From contig JAYKKI010000067.1 in assembly GCA_039881145.1 (NCBI GenBank), positions 1,684,001-1,748,000 on the forward strand: 64,000 nt of DNA. The letters run 5' to 3'. This DNA is from Druceiella hillmani. Lineage: Eukaryota; Arthropoda; Insecta; Lepidoptera; Hepialidae. Positions 10,641 to 21,445 of this stretch are shown piece by piece. Position 1 is the first letter of the stretch. Each line of letters begins with the position of its first letter. Both the position numbers and the translations under genes were made by a program. A model generated the notes under the pieces. That model saw only the letters and a list, made by a program, of their open reading frames with translations. It did no database searches and had not been told where the DNA came from.

Positions 10641-13146
10641 AATGTCGTTGACGCGAACCCATAAGATTTTCCCCTACCAAAAATCGCTCAACACGTTTAA
10701 AGAAGTTTTGACTTCAATATAATATCAATAGTTCCATAAAATAATTCTCCATTACTTTGACCTAATGAATGAGGACGCGAATGAAAATCCATCGAAATTA
10801 AAACGATCTCTAAATTCAGTAAAATACTGGCGTGAATAATTTATGTACACTCAACGATTGATTACAATTTCTAGTGCCGTTTGAAATTGCCGTAAAACAA
10901 TGGATCAACCAAGTTATTTTTTACATAGTGACGAGAATTTTTAAAAATCATCCTCCGGACTACTAATAGTATCGACGGTCGGCTAGTCGGAAAGTGACAA
11001 TTTTACTTTCGTAGGAACGTATCTTTATTCACCGTCAGATTTGAAACTCAAATCAAGAAATAGAAAAAAATACAAGATAGTTAAGTGGGGATGAAAATCA
11101 CGCTCTGAGGCTTGCGTATTAGCATACGTGCTATATCACATTGTAATGTTAGTAGGTGTTTTATAAGTATACCAAAAGAAAATGCAAAATTTAAGAAATA
11201 AAAAAAATTTGTTTGCCTTATCTTGAGTTTAATGGGGCGATGGAGCCATAGATATTAGTATTTGATACTGATTTAAGGAGACAGATAGACGGACAACAGA
11301 GCTGTCCTATAAGGCTTCCGTTTGTATCCTTAAAAAATAACAATTATTTTCCGAAATGATAAAAAGTTACTCACGAATACTCAGAGCAAAATATAAGGAG
11401 AAAAAATTTGTCGGAGGAAGTAATGCTAATGCTATTTCAACTGGGTTCAAGTGATCTAAGCGTGCAGTAGCCCGCAGGCAAATTCTCGACAGCCATTCGG
11501 ACACCTTGTATGCTTAGAGGAAGTATTACGAACCGCGTTTGGCACCTCTCCACCGCAAGACCAATTTTAAGTGAAAAACTAGAAATTCATTCATTTTAAA
11601 TTTTGTAAATACTTTATTTATAGATGCTGAGATACAGATCATCAAAACTATTTGGCACTGACTGACTCACATTTCATCGAAACCTTTAGCTTACTTCAAG
11701 ACGACTTAAAAACTTGAAATTTGGCAAGTAGTTAGGGGTTTAAAGTAAAAAAATTGATCAGATATGAGTTAGGTTGAAATAAGTTGGGTTAGCTTGAGTT
11801 ATATTTGCTTGAGTAAAGATGGGTTACGCTGGTTAGATTATATTTTATTGTATTAAGGGCTACATAAAGAGTAAGCGCACCATCGGACGTCATTCTGTTT
11901 ATTTACAAACTTTTGATATTGAGTGCATGTATGACAAAATATTTCGACGACTTTGGCTTACTATATTCATAGAATTATGCAAGATAATTTATTTGGCTTA
12001 GCGTATTGGATTTTAAGGCACTTATTACGTATTGCTACTTATCAGAATAAATCCTGTTATTTACCAGTTCACAGAAAAGAGTTTTGAAAGGTTGTCAAAA
12101 ACATAAAGGTGAAAAATGCGGCGAATCCTTGTTAAAGCATAATATTCGCTGAAAAAAATTATTATTTTATGTGAAATTAATTTTATGTGAAATTAATTTT
12201 ATGGAAAATTAGAATAAAGTTGAATTTTACAAAGAACCCACAAGTATTTGTAAGTACTTAGCATAAATTTACGTTTGAACTTCGCAAGTTTTTCTTCCTG
12301 TAACTGATTTTAGTTCATTCTAAAATTTTCCGATTCCAATATAAAAATTATGTCCGTTGGTTAATAATATTTATATGTACTTTGGAAATTTCACCTTCAT
12401 TCTAATTTCACTTGAATAAATTACTTGGAACTTAACGATTATTGTCCTTCAACTCTTTTTTCAGCGAATATTCCTCAGGAATTAAAAAATAGCATTAAAA
12501 AGTGCCACAGAAATAGAAGAGCGATGAAAATGAACATATGAAAATAAATATGCATATATGAAAATCAACATAGCCAAAGAAATATGTCAGGATATAGAAA
12601 TATGACTCTCCGATATCACTACTTACCCCACCTATGTAGATGACGCGACTACATAGATAAAAACTATTCGATCACATTCTAATCGTATTGGGATACGGTT
12701 AGTATAAAACACTGAACGTCCATCCTGTTTTACATAATAAACATATCTCACTTCTACGCAACAATGTGAAGGAGAAGTTAAATCGATTAAGATAAACCCC
12801 AATAAAATACACACATTTAGAAAGATAAGCAAGATATATTTGTGAGAGTACGAGTACCTGCAGAATCTCGTAACTACGAAGCAATTTTCTTTCTATGAAT
12901 ACAATTAGGGATGTTTCAAAAAGCAAAATAAAGTCGATGGCAAGCACCAGTTGGAAAAGTGAATTTCGTAATTTTTAATCAGCCATATTGCCTATATCGT
13001 TAAGGAAAACATTTTACTACGAAACGATGTATGAGGGAAAACTGTCTTGAATTGAGTTGAAAATCGCAGTATTTTTGCAATATAATACAGACCTATACAA
13101 TCAATTTCTAGTAGAAACCAAATAAATTTAAATATTTTGTATATAT
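10641..13146. other. noncoding DNA with a possible LINE 3' tail
   Basis: No gene recognised. At 11265-11340 the sequence AGACAGATAGACGGACAACA followed by GAGCTGTCCTATAAGGCTTC and CCGTTTGTATCC resembles the tail (GACAGACGGACA...CCTATAAGGGTTCCGT) that follows many insect RTE-type LINEs and related SINEs; this is from memory of such tails. A 17-bp unit (TTTTATGTGAAATTAA) is repeated at 12168-12205. The minus-strand frames at 12632-12947 look like chance. Confidence 0.4.
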
Positions 13147-13352
13147 TTGGCGTTCATTTTGTAGAAATTCATTATTCACAATTAAATGAAACTACGTGAT
13201 GTGGTATTATTTCTACTTTCTTTACGCGACCTAGGTTTCGTTGTATTACAATATCTTCAGGTGGGCTATTAGCAAATATTCATATCTTTGGTAAAGAACT
13301 TAAAGAAAGTAGAAATAATACTATATCACGTAGTTTCATTTAATTGTAAATA
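13147..13352. mobile_element. palindromic foldback MITE, copy 2
   Basis: Same left block (TTGGCGTTCATTTTGTAGAA) and same arms as the copy at 2187-2455, ending at the shared AATTGTAAAT. The palindrome runs 13174-13352 and is about 50 bp shorter than copy 1: the right arm has lost its inner part, so the foldback is asymmetric. Confidence 0.85.
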
Positions 13353-14189
13353 AGTTTAAATTTAATTTTATTGTAGAAAAACCAAATGCCGTCTTCCAGT
13401 ATAAACTTAACCAACGCTAAATTTGATTGTGCGACTTTATCACCGTATCTAGTTTAGATGGCCTGTTAACCTATGCTACAGGAGAAGAAATTAATATCGA
13501 TTAATTAAACAATTAACGAAATTTTCATCAATAAATGAGCGAAAGTAAAGAATAAAACATACTATTTCTCGAAAAAATATCTATCAAAATGAAATCATTT
13601 GGAGATGCGGTGTTATGGTACTATTAGTTGAAATGCAGTGTAGGGTATTTATTTCCAATTAGCGAAGAACAAGAAACACAAAATTACGCTATTATATAAG
13701 ATTTTTTGGCCATATGTCATTTGTTTACTTTTGTTATAAGATGGATTTTAAACGAATTCTTATTAAGTTTAAACCACCGTCATTTTGAAAAGATTGGACC
13801 AATTTTATCGGTCTACTAATTTCATGTAAATTATTATTTAAATTATTTTTGTACTTAGTTTCATTTTGGCGAATAAGAAAAGTGGTAAGTAGAGTCTACA
13901 AATATTACTATATGCAACCTTGCCTTGAGCGATTTGTTATCTAGTGACCATTATTTCGTGAATACAAATAAAACCTAACTTTTTACATACGCACTTGTTA
14001 TTGAATATTGGAATACCCTAGCATACCTCAGTACAAAAAAAAACTCGAAAATAAAAGTCAAATATATTATGTAAGCCGATAAAATAAATTAACGAATAAT
14101 ATCAAACATTAATGAAATTAAGTTTGCTGGTGACGTACAGGATAAAAATCAAATTAGATTGTGAATAGCGGAAGAAGGCTGCTTTCAAA
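13353..14189. other. noncoding DNA
   Basis: A/T-rich sequence without recognisable genes, repeats or RNA signals. Confidence 0.55.
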
Positions 14190-14420
14190 TCATGAAAATG
14201 GCTACCGGAAGTGAATTAAAACGCCGTCCTCGACGGGCGGTCGCATGTCAGGTGTTCGCTAGGGACTTGATTGCGGCATACGGCCCTAGTGAATTCTTTA
14301 TACCCAATTCGGCGCGCGGCTTTATTGCGCCCGTCTCTAGGGCTTAATTCGCCAATCGGAAAATCCCTCGTAATTGATAAAAATAGCTCCCCATTCAAGT
14401 CAAATACATCCACTCTCAAA
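14190..14420. other. G/C-richer island of unknown nature
   Basis: A stretch of roughly 230 bp whose base composition stands out from its surroundings. It holds a 67-codon minus-strand frame (14216-14419, beginning MRVDVFDLNGEL) that I do not recognise, with many CG dinucleotides and no low-complexity explanation. It could be a conserved noncoding element, a decayed exon or a piece of inserted sequence. Nothing in the sequence decides between these. Confidence 0.3.
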
Positions 14421-15553
14421 CTTTGTCATCAGCAATCTTAAAATAATTAAAAATTTGTTTCATGATTTAATATTTTTACAATGTTTGTACTTATTTTCAG
14501 ATCAATCTAAAACATAGAGTTTGGGCAAACTAGAAGTGTGAGAAAATAAATTATTTAAAAAGAAAAAATACAAAACTGTTGTTAAAACTTTAACGCGTAA
14601 AATGTTTTACTAAAGTTTAGAAATAATAAATAAAATTCAAAAAAACATTTTTGGAAGAAAATACTTCAATTGGAATATGGAAAATTGTAAAGAAAAAAGT
14701 TTTACAAAAGAGGCGAAGTTGTTTATCAAACAAAAGTATATTAATTTTATTTAGCGAGACCACACAAGGACTTCACGTAACTATAAATTGTATAATAATA
14801 ACAGTTTAATGAACGTCTAACAGTTTACACGAATGCAAGTTATAACAATTTACAACCTACTATGCAATATGAAATTTTACTTATAAATTCTTGTTCGTAT
14901 TATTTTTCTCCTTAGCAATTAAACGACTAGAATTTCTAGTAGCTTGTGATGGAGGACTATCATTTGTACTTCATTAAAAATATTATTCTTTGTAAATTTA
15001 AAAATGTTATAAATAAAATTATGTCACATATTAAACACCGACCAACAGCTTGTTCGTACTTTCATGTCTAATACATGCAAGTTAATAAATATATTTTCTC
15101 ATTAAATATTTTGCATAAAATGTCTTGTAAACTGAAAGTAAAAAAAAATTAGATTACTCTCATACAACTATATCGATAATATAATTGTTTGACTTTTCAC
15201 ATTATACACCTATATAATGTGATATTTTCAGGAACAAATTTTATGCATCAATTTCAATTAAACACATGAAAAATCTATTATGAAGTTCTCTTCAAGTCAC
15301 CAAACAATAAATAAAAAAATTCACTTCCCTACTTTTGGCAGATATTTCTTGAACACCGTGCTTGGAAAAATATTTATTCATTTAACAACCAAATAGCTTA
15401 AGCCGTTTTCCATATTTTGGAATGACGTTAAAAAAATACGTATATAAGCAATAATCCTGATTGGTAAATAGCTGAAACCATTACCGTTACAGACGTTAAA
15501 ACACTGTTAATATTATAAATTCAACAGTCAATATCTAAAGCCCAAATAAATTA
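14421..15553. other. noncoding DNA
   Basis: A/T-rich. A small imperfect hairpin (CACATTATA...TATAATGTG) lies near 15199-15222. Nothing else seen. Confidence 0.55.
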
Positions 15554-15757
15554 TTATAGCGAAGAAATAGCTCCAGTGACAGATATTAACCAAGACAGCG
15601 ACCCAATCATCCCATCAGCCTCGTTCACATTTTGGTAAAACGTCTCTGCTCGTGTCCCTAATTCAGTTATAGATTTCGTGACGGTTTTGAAAGCACGTTC
15701 AATTTAATCCACAGTTTGACAAGCTATGTACATAGTTGACCAGTATGGAGAATAAAA
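15554..15757 (-). pseudogene. unrecognised coding-like segment
   Basis: Read on the minus strand, 15757 down to 15554 gives one continuous frame broken by a single TAA at 15704-15706. It includes YSPYWSTMYIACQTVD before that stop and IERAFKTVTKSITELGTRA, then FYQNVNEADGMIGSLSW, after it; the terminal stop is at 15554-15556. The residue mix (alternating charged and hydrophobic residues, few Asn/Lys/Ile runs) looks like real protein rather than a translated A/T-rich spacer. I do not recognise a family. It may be a decayed exon or a transposon-gene fragment; no clear splice sites or neighbouring exons were found. Confidence 0.3.
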
Positions 15758-17361
15758 TATTTATATATGCAACGGTATGCCTAAAGCGATGTCATAATTG
15801 GGAATAGGAAGAGTAAATTCAATTGTTGCTAAGTGGAAAACAAAACATATTTATCTACTGAAAAATATGTAAAAAAATTGCTAGGCTGGCTCGCGCATCG
15901 AATGTTCCGTAATTCGATTGAAGTGAAGTTACTTTATCATTAGGCATATCGTCTTCATAAGGTATTCCTAGTGAAAAAAATATTCAACAATATTTAAAAA
16001 AAATTAAGTAAGAAGGGTCGTGTATATTATGGTCAATGTCTCAAAAACAATGACATCTAGAATCATTGTTACGGGGTTCCTACAACTCTTGCGAAGACTT
16101 TTAAACATATAGTCCCTTTTTCATATCTTTAGGTTCAGTATTTTCTAAAATATATTGCGATGGAGCAGCGTAAAACAAATCAAGCCTTTTTATGTCTTGT
16201 CATCATAATTTTTACCAAAAGTTAAAAACAGAAAACAGCTTTTAACTTTAAATAACCATGCACGAATAAACTTCATTGTAAACATAAGTCTTTACAAAAT
16301 AATAAATTTCTTGACACTAACACCATGGCGATGTCAAATGCAAGAAACAGTGCGTGTATGTGAATCATACGGCAGAAATGAAACAATATAGTTTCGTTTT
16401 ACTTCATTGAACTTAATTAAAAATATTAAATACAATGAACATGTGCCTTGCCCATATGAGTACATATCAAATATTTTAAAATACATAGTATTTCAATAAA
16501 TTATTTACAAAGATTAGTATAATGATTCGTAATGAAATATTTATATATATATATATATATATATTGAATATACAATAATATTTCCGTTTTATTACCAGTA
16601 TCTTTTTGATTCACATGTTTAGGTACTTCTAGTTTCATTAATATAGGACATGTTAGAGCCGAATTACAACGTGACGACGTTTCTGATCCGATAAAGAAAC
16701 GTGTCTAAAAATGTCAAATTTACTGGTCCACAAATTCGTTGTTCTTGAGTGAAGAAATAAATTAGATTTTTGTACTAATAGAAGAACTCTCTTGAACGAT
16801 ACCCCATGTGCTTATGTAGAAATTATCCAGTACACAGTCACCTTTATATTTATGGGAACGGGGACTAGAAATATCATTTAAGACACGTTAAATGCCATCT
16901 CTCGTTTTGGGCGGAAAATGAAATATTATGTGCAAATTTCAAATCGTCATTTCGAAATTAAAGGTCCATAACAGACATATGGATTGACAGAGAGACGAAC
17001 AGATGACGCTGCCATAGCAATAGAATTCGAGGGGCCCGCCCTTCGGATACTTACTAGTAATAGTTACATAAGTCATTTGCATCGACAATCGTCGAATTTT
17101 TAAAATTTAGTAACTCAAATTAACTATATTATAGTAAGAACTGATCATAATTTTAATAATTACAGCTAGTTGCTTTTTTCTTCATAAAGTTTATAAATTA
17201 AACAATAACGACCCAATTTCATTATACTCTTTTATACAAAATTATTTTAACAATACTTTTGCCTTTTGTTTTATCCCACTCGAGCTATTAAAATATCGAT
17301 CCACAGAGTAATTGAATATTCCTAACATTTCACTTTTTAGTAAAATGTTATAAGAAATAGG
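15758..17361. other. noncoding DNA with small repeats
   Basis: No gene recognised. A short (AT)n run lies at 16540-16564. At 16975-17055 the sequence GGATTGACAGAGAGACGAAC followed by CCGCCCTTCGGATACTTA resembles the 3' tails of insect LINEs, but weakly. Confidence 0.45.
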
Positions 17362-17511
17362 TTCATTAAAAACCAGTAGCAATATATTCATTAAAAACCA
17401 GTAGCAATATATTCATTAAAAACCAGTAGCAATATATTCATTAAAAACCAGTAGCAATATATTCATTAAAAACCAGTAGCAATATATTCAATAAAAACCA
17501 GTACAATTATA
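17362..17511 (+). repeat. 25-bp minisatellite, six units
   Basis: Five identical 25-bp units begin at 17362, 17387, 17412, 17437 and 17462; each contains AAAAACCAGTAGCAATATA. A sixth, diverged unit begins at 17487. Lack of divergence among the five points to recent expansion. It is not a CRISPR array: there are no spacers. Confidence 0.97.
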
Positions 17512-18279
17512 AAAATTGATAAAAAAATAAACAAGGTATGAGCTGCTTAACGTGATGGTAAAGATAGACCTGGAATATATCTCGGTCTCATTCATTCTCA
17601 TAGAATATTACCGTCTCATAGAATATTACGTATTACCGTCCTTGTCTAAACTTTAAATTTAAACCTCTATTTACCGGTTAATTTTTAAAATTTGTCAACA
17701 ATTTTGCACTCTTCATTTTCATTACAATTTGTGCCTTGAAATAATAATTATCAGTAATAATTAATCAAATAGCCTTTTATTAAAAATCTTAGGAAAATAT
17801 TTTGTCATTATATTCAATTTTTATTTTGTAGTATGCTATCTAACTTTATCTTTCAAATGAAAGCGACTTCACGCTGAATGCACTGGACCTTTCTTAAGAG
17901 TAGCCATAAAATAATTAGACGAACTGAACCAATATGCGTCAATGTCAAATTCGGGAAAGAAGACTTAGGAACCACACCATGATCACACGGAATAAAAAGA
18001 AAAATTAAACGTCAGGTTTAATTCAATTTAGAACTTACGGTGACCGTGTAAACTTGAATACAGTCAAACTAAGTGCTCTTCGAGAAGTTTGAGGGGCATC
18101 AACATTACGACTCTGGAAGTCTGTACTTACTTTGTGGACGTCCCTAACTTGCGTTGATAAATCGCCAAAAATTGCATTAAATTAATTTAAATTTAGCTAC
18201 TATTTACTACTATCTCAACTTGCACGTAATACGTAAAATGTAGAATTTTTCTCTCTCATCCCGTTACTTAACAAGAAAG
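17512..18279. other. noncoding DNA
   Basis: No gene or named repeat. A local duplication of CTCATAGAATATTAC occurs near 17596-17630. Confidence 0.55.
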
Positions 18280-18905
18280 GTATGGTAACATTAAATAACA
18301 TACATCCTCAACATACCGACATTAAATAACATACGTCCTCAATATACCGAGGTTAAATAATATACATCATCTACATATTGACTTTAAATAACATGCCTCC
18401 TCAACATACCGACGTTAAATAACTTGTGTACATCATCAACATATCAACGTTACATTACATACATTCTCAACACATTGATTTTAAATAGGATAAGTGCTCT
18501 ACATGCCTACTTTTAATAACATACATCCTCAACATATCAACGTTAAATAACATACATATTCAACATACCGACGTTAAATAACGTACATCCTAAACATGTC
18601 AATGTTCCTCAGCATACTCGCGTTAAATGTCATACATCCTCAATATAACGACCTTTAATAACATACATCCTCAATGTGTAGACGTTAAATAACATACATC
18701 CTCAACATAAGGACCTTTAATACATATATCCTCAATATACCGACGTTAAATAACATACATCCTCATCATACCGACGTCAAATAACATACATCCTCAACAT
18801 ACTGACGTTAAATAACACACATCATCAACTGACGTTAAATAACAGACATCCTCAACATATCGATATTAAATAACATACATCCTCTACATACCGACTTCGT
18901 GATTT
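18280..18905 (+). repeat. degenerate satellite, about 30-bp units
   Basis: Roughly twenty head-to-tail units of 28-34 bp, each a variant of ATAACATACATCCTCAACAT followed by ACCGACGTTAA. Units differ from one another at several positions and a few are shortened, so the array is old compared with the 25-bp minisatellite 0.8 kb upstream. Confidence 0.93.
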
Positions 18906-19478
18906 TAGTGTTACGTAGCCAATACTAATAGATCGTTATTATCTGTCCATTTGAAATAATTATTTTGGCTTACGGAAAGATCTCACACACCAGGCGTATC
19001 GTTTGTTTCACCCTTTCTTACAGAAAAACTTCAGTGAAATTCAAGAGAAACCTTTTTAAAAGCTTTAAAATGTTACGGATTTAAAAACAACATACGCATG
19101 AAATATAGTTTGATTCAATCTTAAAAGAAAATTAAGTTGGTTGACTTTAATGTTTTGCTTTAGACAGTAATATCCAACAGGCATTTTGTTATTTTTTAAC
19201 CCCGTGTGATGTACACGTATGAACAATTTTGAAATTTGAATTAAGAATACATTTATTTTGAAATTGTTCATTATTTTTTAAAAATACTGAAAAAATATTA
19301 TAGTGCAAAGAAAGAAATTTTCGTTAAAAAATTTTATAATGTTTTACTCCTGACGAGTGCCTTCCATTAGTTCCGAGATTGAGCCACTAATTAAATTTTT
19401 AACGTAAATAGTATAAAGATTAAATTTGAAAATATATAAAATAAGCAAGTGAAATAATAGCCAGTGCTTTTAATCATA
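18906..19478. other. noncoding DNA
   Basis: A/T-rich; the 68-codon minus-strand frame at 19065-19271 has no resemblance to a known family. Confidence 0.5.
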
Positions 19479-19746
19479 ACTAGCTGTACCTGCGGCTTCG
19501 CTTGCCTGGACTCTAAAAGTATCATTAAAAATCGATGTACAAATGTTCATCATTCTCCTATTGTTTTACTGTACTATTTTTTACTTTCCAATTTTTTTTA
19601 ACATGTACATGAAAGTAACGGGATTTTTTAAAGTTTTATTTTGCAGTTTTTGCAATTAATTACTCCTTAATTTGGAATTAATTACTTATTTTTAAATAAC
19701 ATTATTTTTGCGATTTTATATTGCCATATTTAAATTTATTGGTGGC

Positions 19747-20049
19747 TTAGATTTTCTTTATACACAATAATTGATGTGGTTTTATTTTTTTAGCAAAATA
19801 TACTATTTTTACGGAGTTTCCACTCTTGATAAACCAACATAATTGGCCATGCCAAAAACACACTCTGCGTAGGTTGATTCTATCCAAAGGGAAGGCTTGT
19901 ACTTGAGACTCATTAGTAGTCATTGCAAACGATGTTTTGACTGGAAATTGCAGCCGTTTAAAAGACATCGGCAAGTCCGTAGGAATCATTGAAATCTTCG
20001 GGATATTTGTCAGTTGGCTGGCTGCATGGCTTGTCAGGGTGGTCGCCAC
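19747..20049 (-). pseudogene. Helitron PIF1-type helicase C-terminus
   Basis: A 100-codon open frame whose body reads IPKISMIPTDLPMSFKRLQF, then PVKTSFAMTTNESQVQAFPL, then CFWHGQLCW. Known Helitron/PIF1 helicases show I-P-x-I-x-(M/L)-x-P-S/T-D-x-x-x-P-F-x-x-x-R-x-Q-(F/Y)-P, the T-I-N-K-S/A-Q-G-Q-(S/T) motif and H-G-Q-L-Y-V-A-x-S-R. Here the K and the G of the second motif are altered (NESQVQ) and the Y-V-A-x-S-R finger is replaced by CWFIKSG, so the motor is inactive. The frame overlaps the end of the N-terminal piece in another frame, so a large internal deletion, with the HUH nuclease and most of the helicase lost, lies around 19950-20050. Confidence 0.88.
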
Positions 20050-20545
20050 AAATAAGTTGTTTTTTTAAGTCGATACCATAGTTTTGGACGTACATAATGG
20101 CAACCTGATTTTTTTCATGAATATAACGCGGGGATATTGTAATATTTGAAGGCAGGATGACGTGTTGTCCAGTATTTGCAAGGTTCGCATTATTATTCTG
20201 ATTTAAAGCATCTCGTAGATGTATATAGTCGTCAGCTCTCAATTGTTGATTTTTGCATATGAATTTAGAATTTCTGATATAATTTTGGCCATCGTGTTGA
20301 CACAGTATTGACTAAACAAATCTCTGTAGTAAGGTAAGGGATTAAAACAGTCAGCTCTGACTATCATCCTATACACATAAAACTACATACACGAAATAGT
20401 CTTGTTCTTCTCTGAATTATGTTGAATAATTGTCAAATAATAACCATCTTCGCCTTTCATAAACATTAAAGGATTTCATAAATATTAACCACGGGTTAAT
20501 TCATATACTCTTTTTAGGTGACAATCTTGACGAAGAATCACTATA
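19958..20545 (-). pseudogene. Helitron N-terminal (Helitron-like/Rep-associated) region, decayed
   Basis: Decayed in at least two frames. In order: a piece with LMFMKGEDGYYL (near 20470-20430; the family has YPL-x-F-x-x-GEDGY), a piece with FYVYRMIVRA, then LFSQYCVNTMAKIISEIL, a frameshift, and the open stretch 20242-19958 with LRADDYIHLRDAL, HVILPSNITISPRYIHEK and VQNYGIDL. This is the order of the Helitron_like_N region, which lies before the HUH replication-initiator motifs. The HUH nuclease itself is absent. Several stops are present (for example in the LTRG and FYVYR pieces). The element could not have rolled on its own. Confidence 0.82.
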
Positions 20546-21185
20546 TTCCTAGATCATTTAATTTCGTCGACTAATAAACTGCAACTTCCTTTATTGTAGG
20601 CGAATTGTATCTTCGTTGATGTTGATGTTGTGGAGTACAGCACACGTCGTGAATTATCAATTAATGTTTATATTATGGCGACAAAATGCAGACTGCAACT
20701 CGTTGATTAAATCTATTTTTAAATTGGGAGCAATATTAGATCGCAACAATAACTGATCAGCATCAGATATGAAATAAATTAGTAGAAATTGCGGACTTTG
20801 ACTTGAAGGTGGGAGGAGATTACCAATCAAGTAGTACACCTGCTATTCTAACTTAAATATAGGCATAAAGTTTCTTTCGTGAATTTGTATGTTAATTAAA
20901 AAATGCGCAGGTGATGGACGACTGCATTAAAAAAGGTATTTTATTGGTTGTCGTGGTTCCTGTATATTAGGAAGAACCACTTTACTTCTAGCACAACATA
21001 TATATAGTTTGCTTATTTACTCTATTTGTTAGCAAAGCACTTAGGGAAAATTTTGTTCATTTGTCCAATTTTTACAGGGTTTTTGCGAGCATAATCTATA
21101 CTTAGATCATAATTAAAAGCTGATTTATTCCCGTGAGCAAACGCTCTAGTTGAAGATATACGTTGTCTTTCTGCGGTTAGTCGCT
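20546..21185. other. noncoding DNA
   Basis: No gene recognised; the 60-codon minus-strand frame at 20657-20839 looks like chance. The missing Helitron 5' end may lie here but no TC terminus could be fixed. Confidence 0.45.
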
Positions 21186-21445
21186 AGGAGCATTCGACAC
21201 TAGATTCCTTATTACGTGCATTTGAGACATGCTGTCTAAGGCTAGCAAGCCGCTCAGAGTACCCAGAATTAGATTTCCTAGCAGGGGCCTACGATGTTCT
21301 AATGTTTTGGCGGGCACCCCGCTGCCAGCGTTCAGTACTGGACTCCCTAGTACGTACTTGGGATATGGACGCTCTATGACTCGCGAGATGTTGTGTAGTT
21401 TCTGTGGAGTCCTTTTCCGCTCGGTGTATTTTAGCTGCACTCGTC
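21186..21445. repeat. G/C-rich degenerate repeat, about 65-bp units
   Basis: Stands out by composition. Three related blocks occur: around 21190 (CACTAGATTCCTTATTACGT), 21263 (AGAATTAGATTTCCTAGCAG) and 21330 (AGTACTGGACTCCCTAGTAC). Similarity is clearest between the first and third, 140 bp apart. Open frames of 77 and 87 codons exist on the two strands, but neither is recognised, and the open reading is explained by the higher G/C. The nature of the element is unknown. Confidence 0.4.

Larger units (their letters stand above)
19479..20545 (-). mobile_element. Helitron relic with 3' terminus
   Basis: On the minus strand the element runs from about 20545 down to 19479. It carries remnants of the Helitron N-terminal region and of the helicase C-terminus, then about 260 bp of noncoding sequence. 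It ends GCGAAGCCGCAGGTACAG followed by CTAGT and a host T. Helitrons end in CTRRT, insert between A and T, and many insect families have GAAGCCGCGGGTA-type sequence just before it, so the lower boundary is well placed. A clear stem before CTAGT is not obvious. The 5' end (TC) was not located. Confidence 0.82.

Noticed and set aside
11755..11840. TTAGG-like words (GAGTTAGGTTGAA, GTTGGGTTAGCTT) suggesting insect telomere repeats
   Set aside because: The words are irregular in spacing and sequence, with no run of TTAGG.
12632..12947. Overlapping minus-strand frames, membrane-like
   Set aside because: Composition-driven; no conserved family, no splice context.
17362..17511. Regular repeats that might suggest a CRISPR array
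   Set aside because: The units are directly adjacent with no spacers, and the context is eukaryotic.
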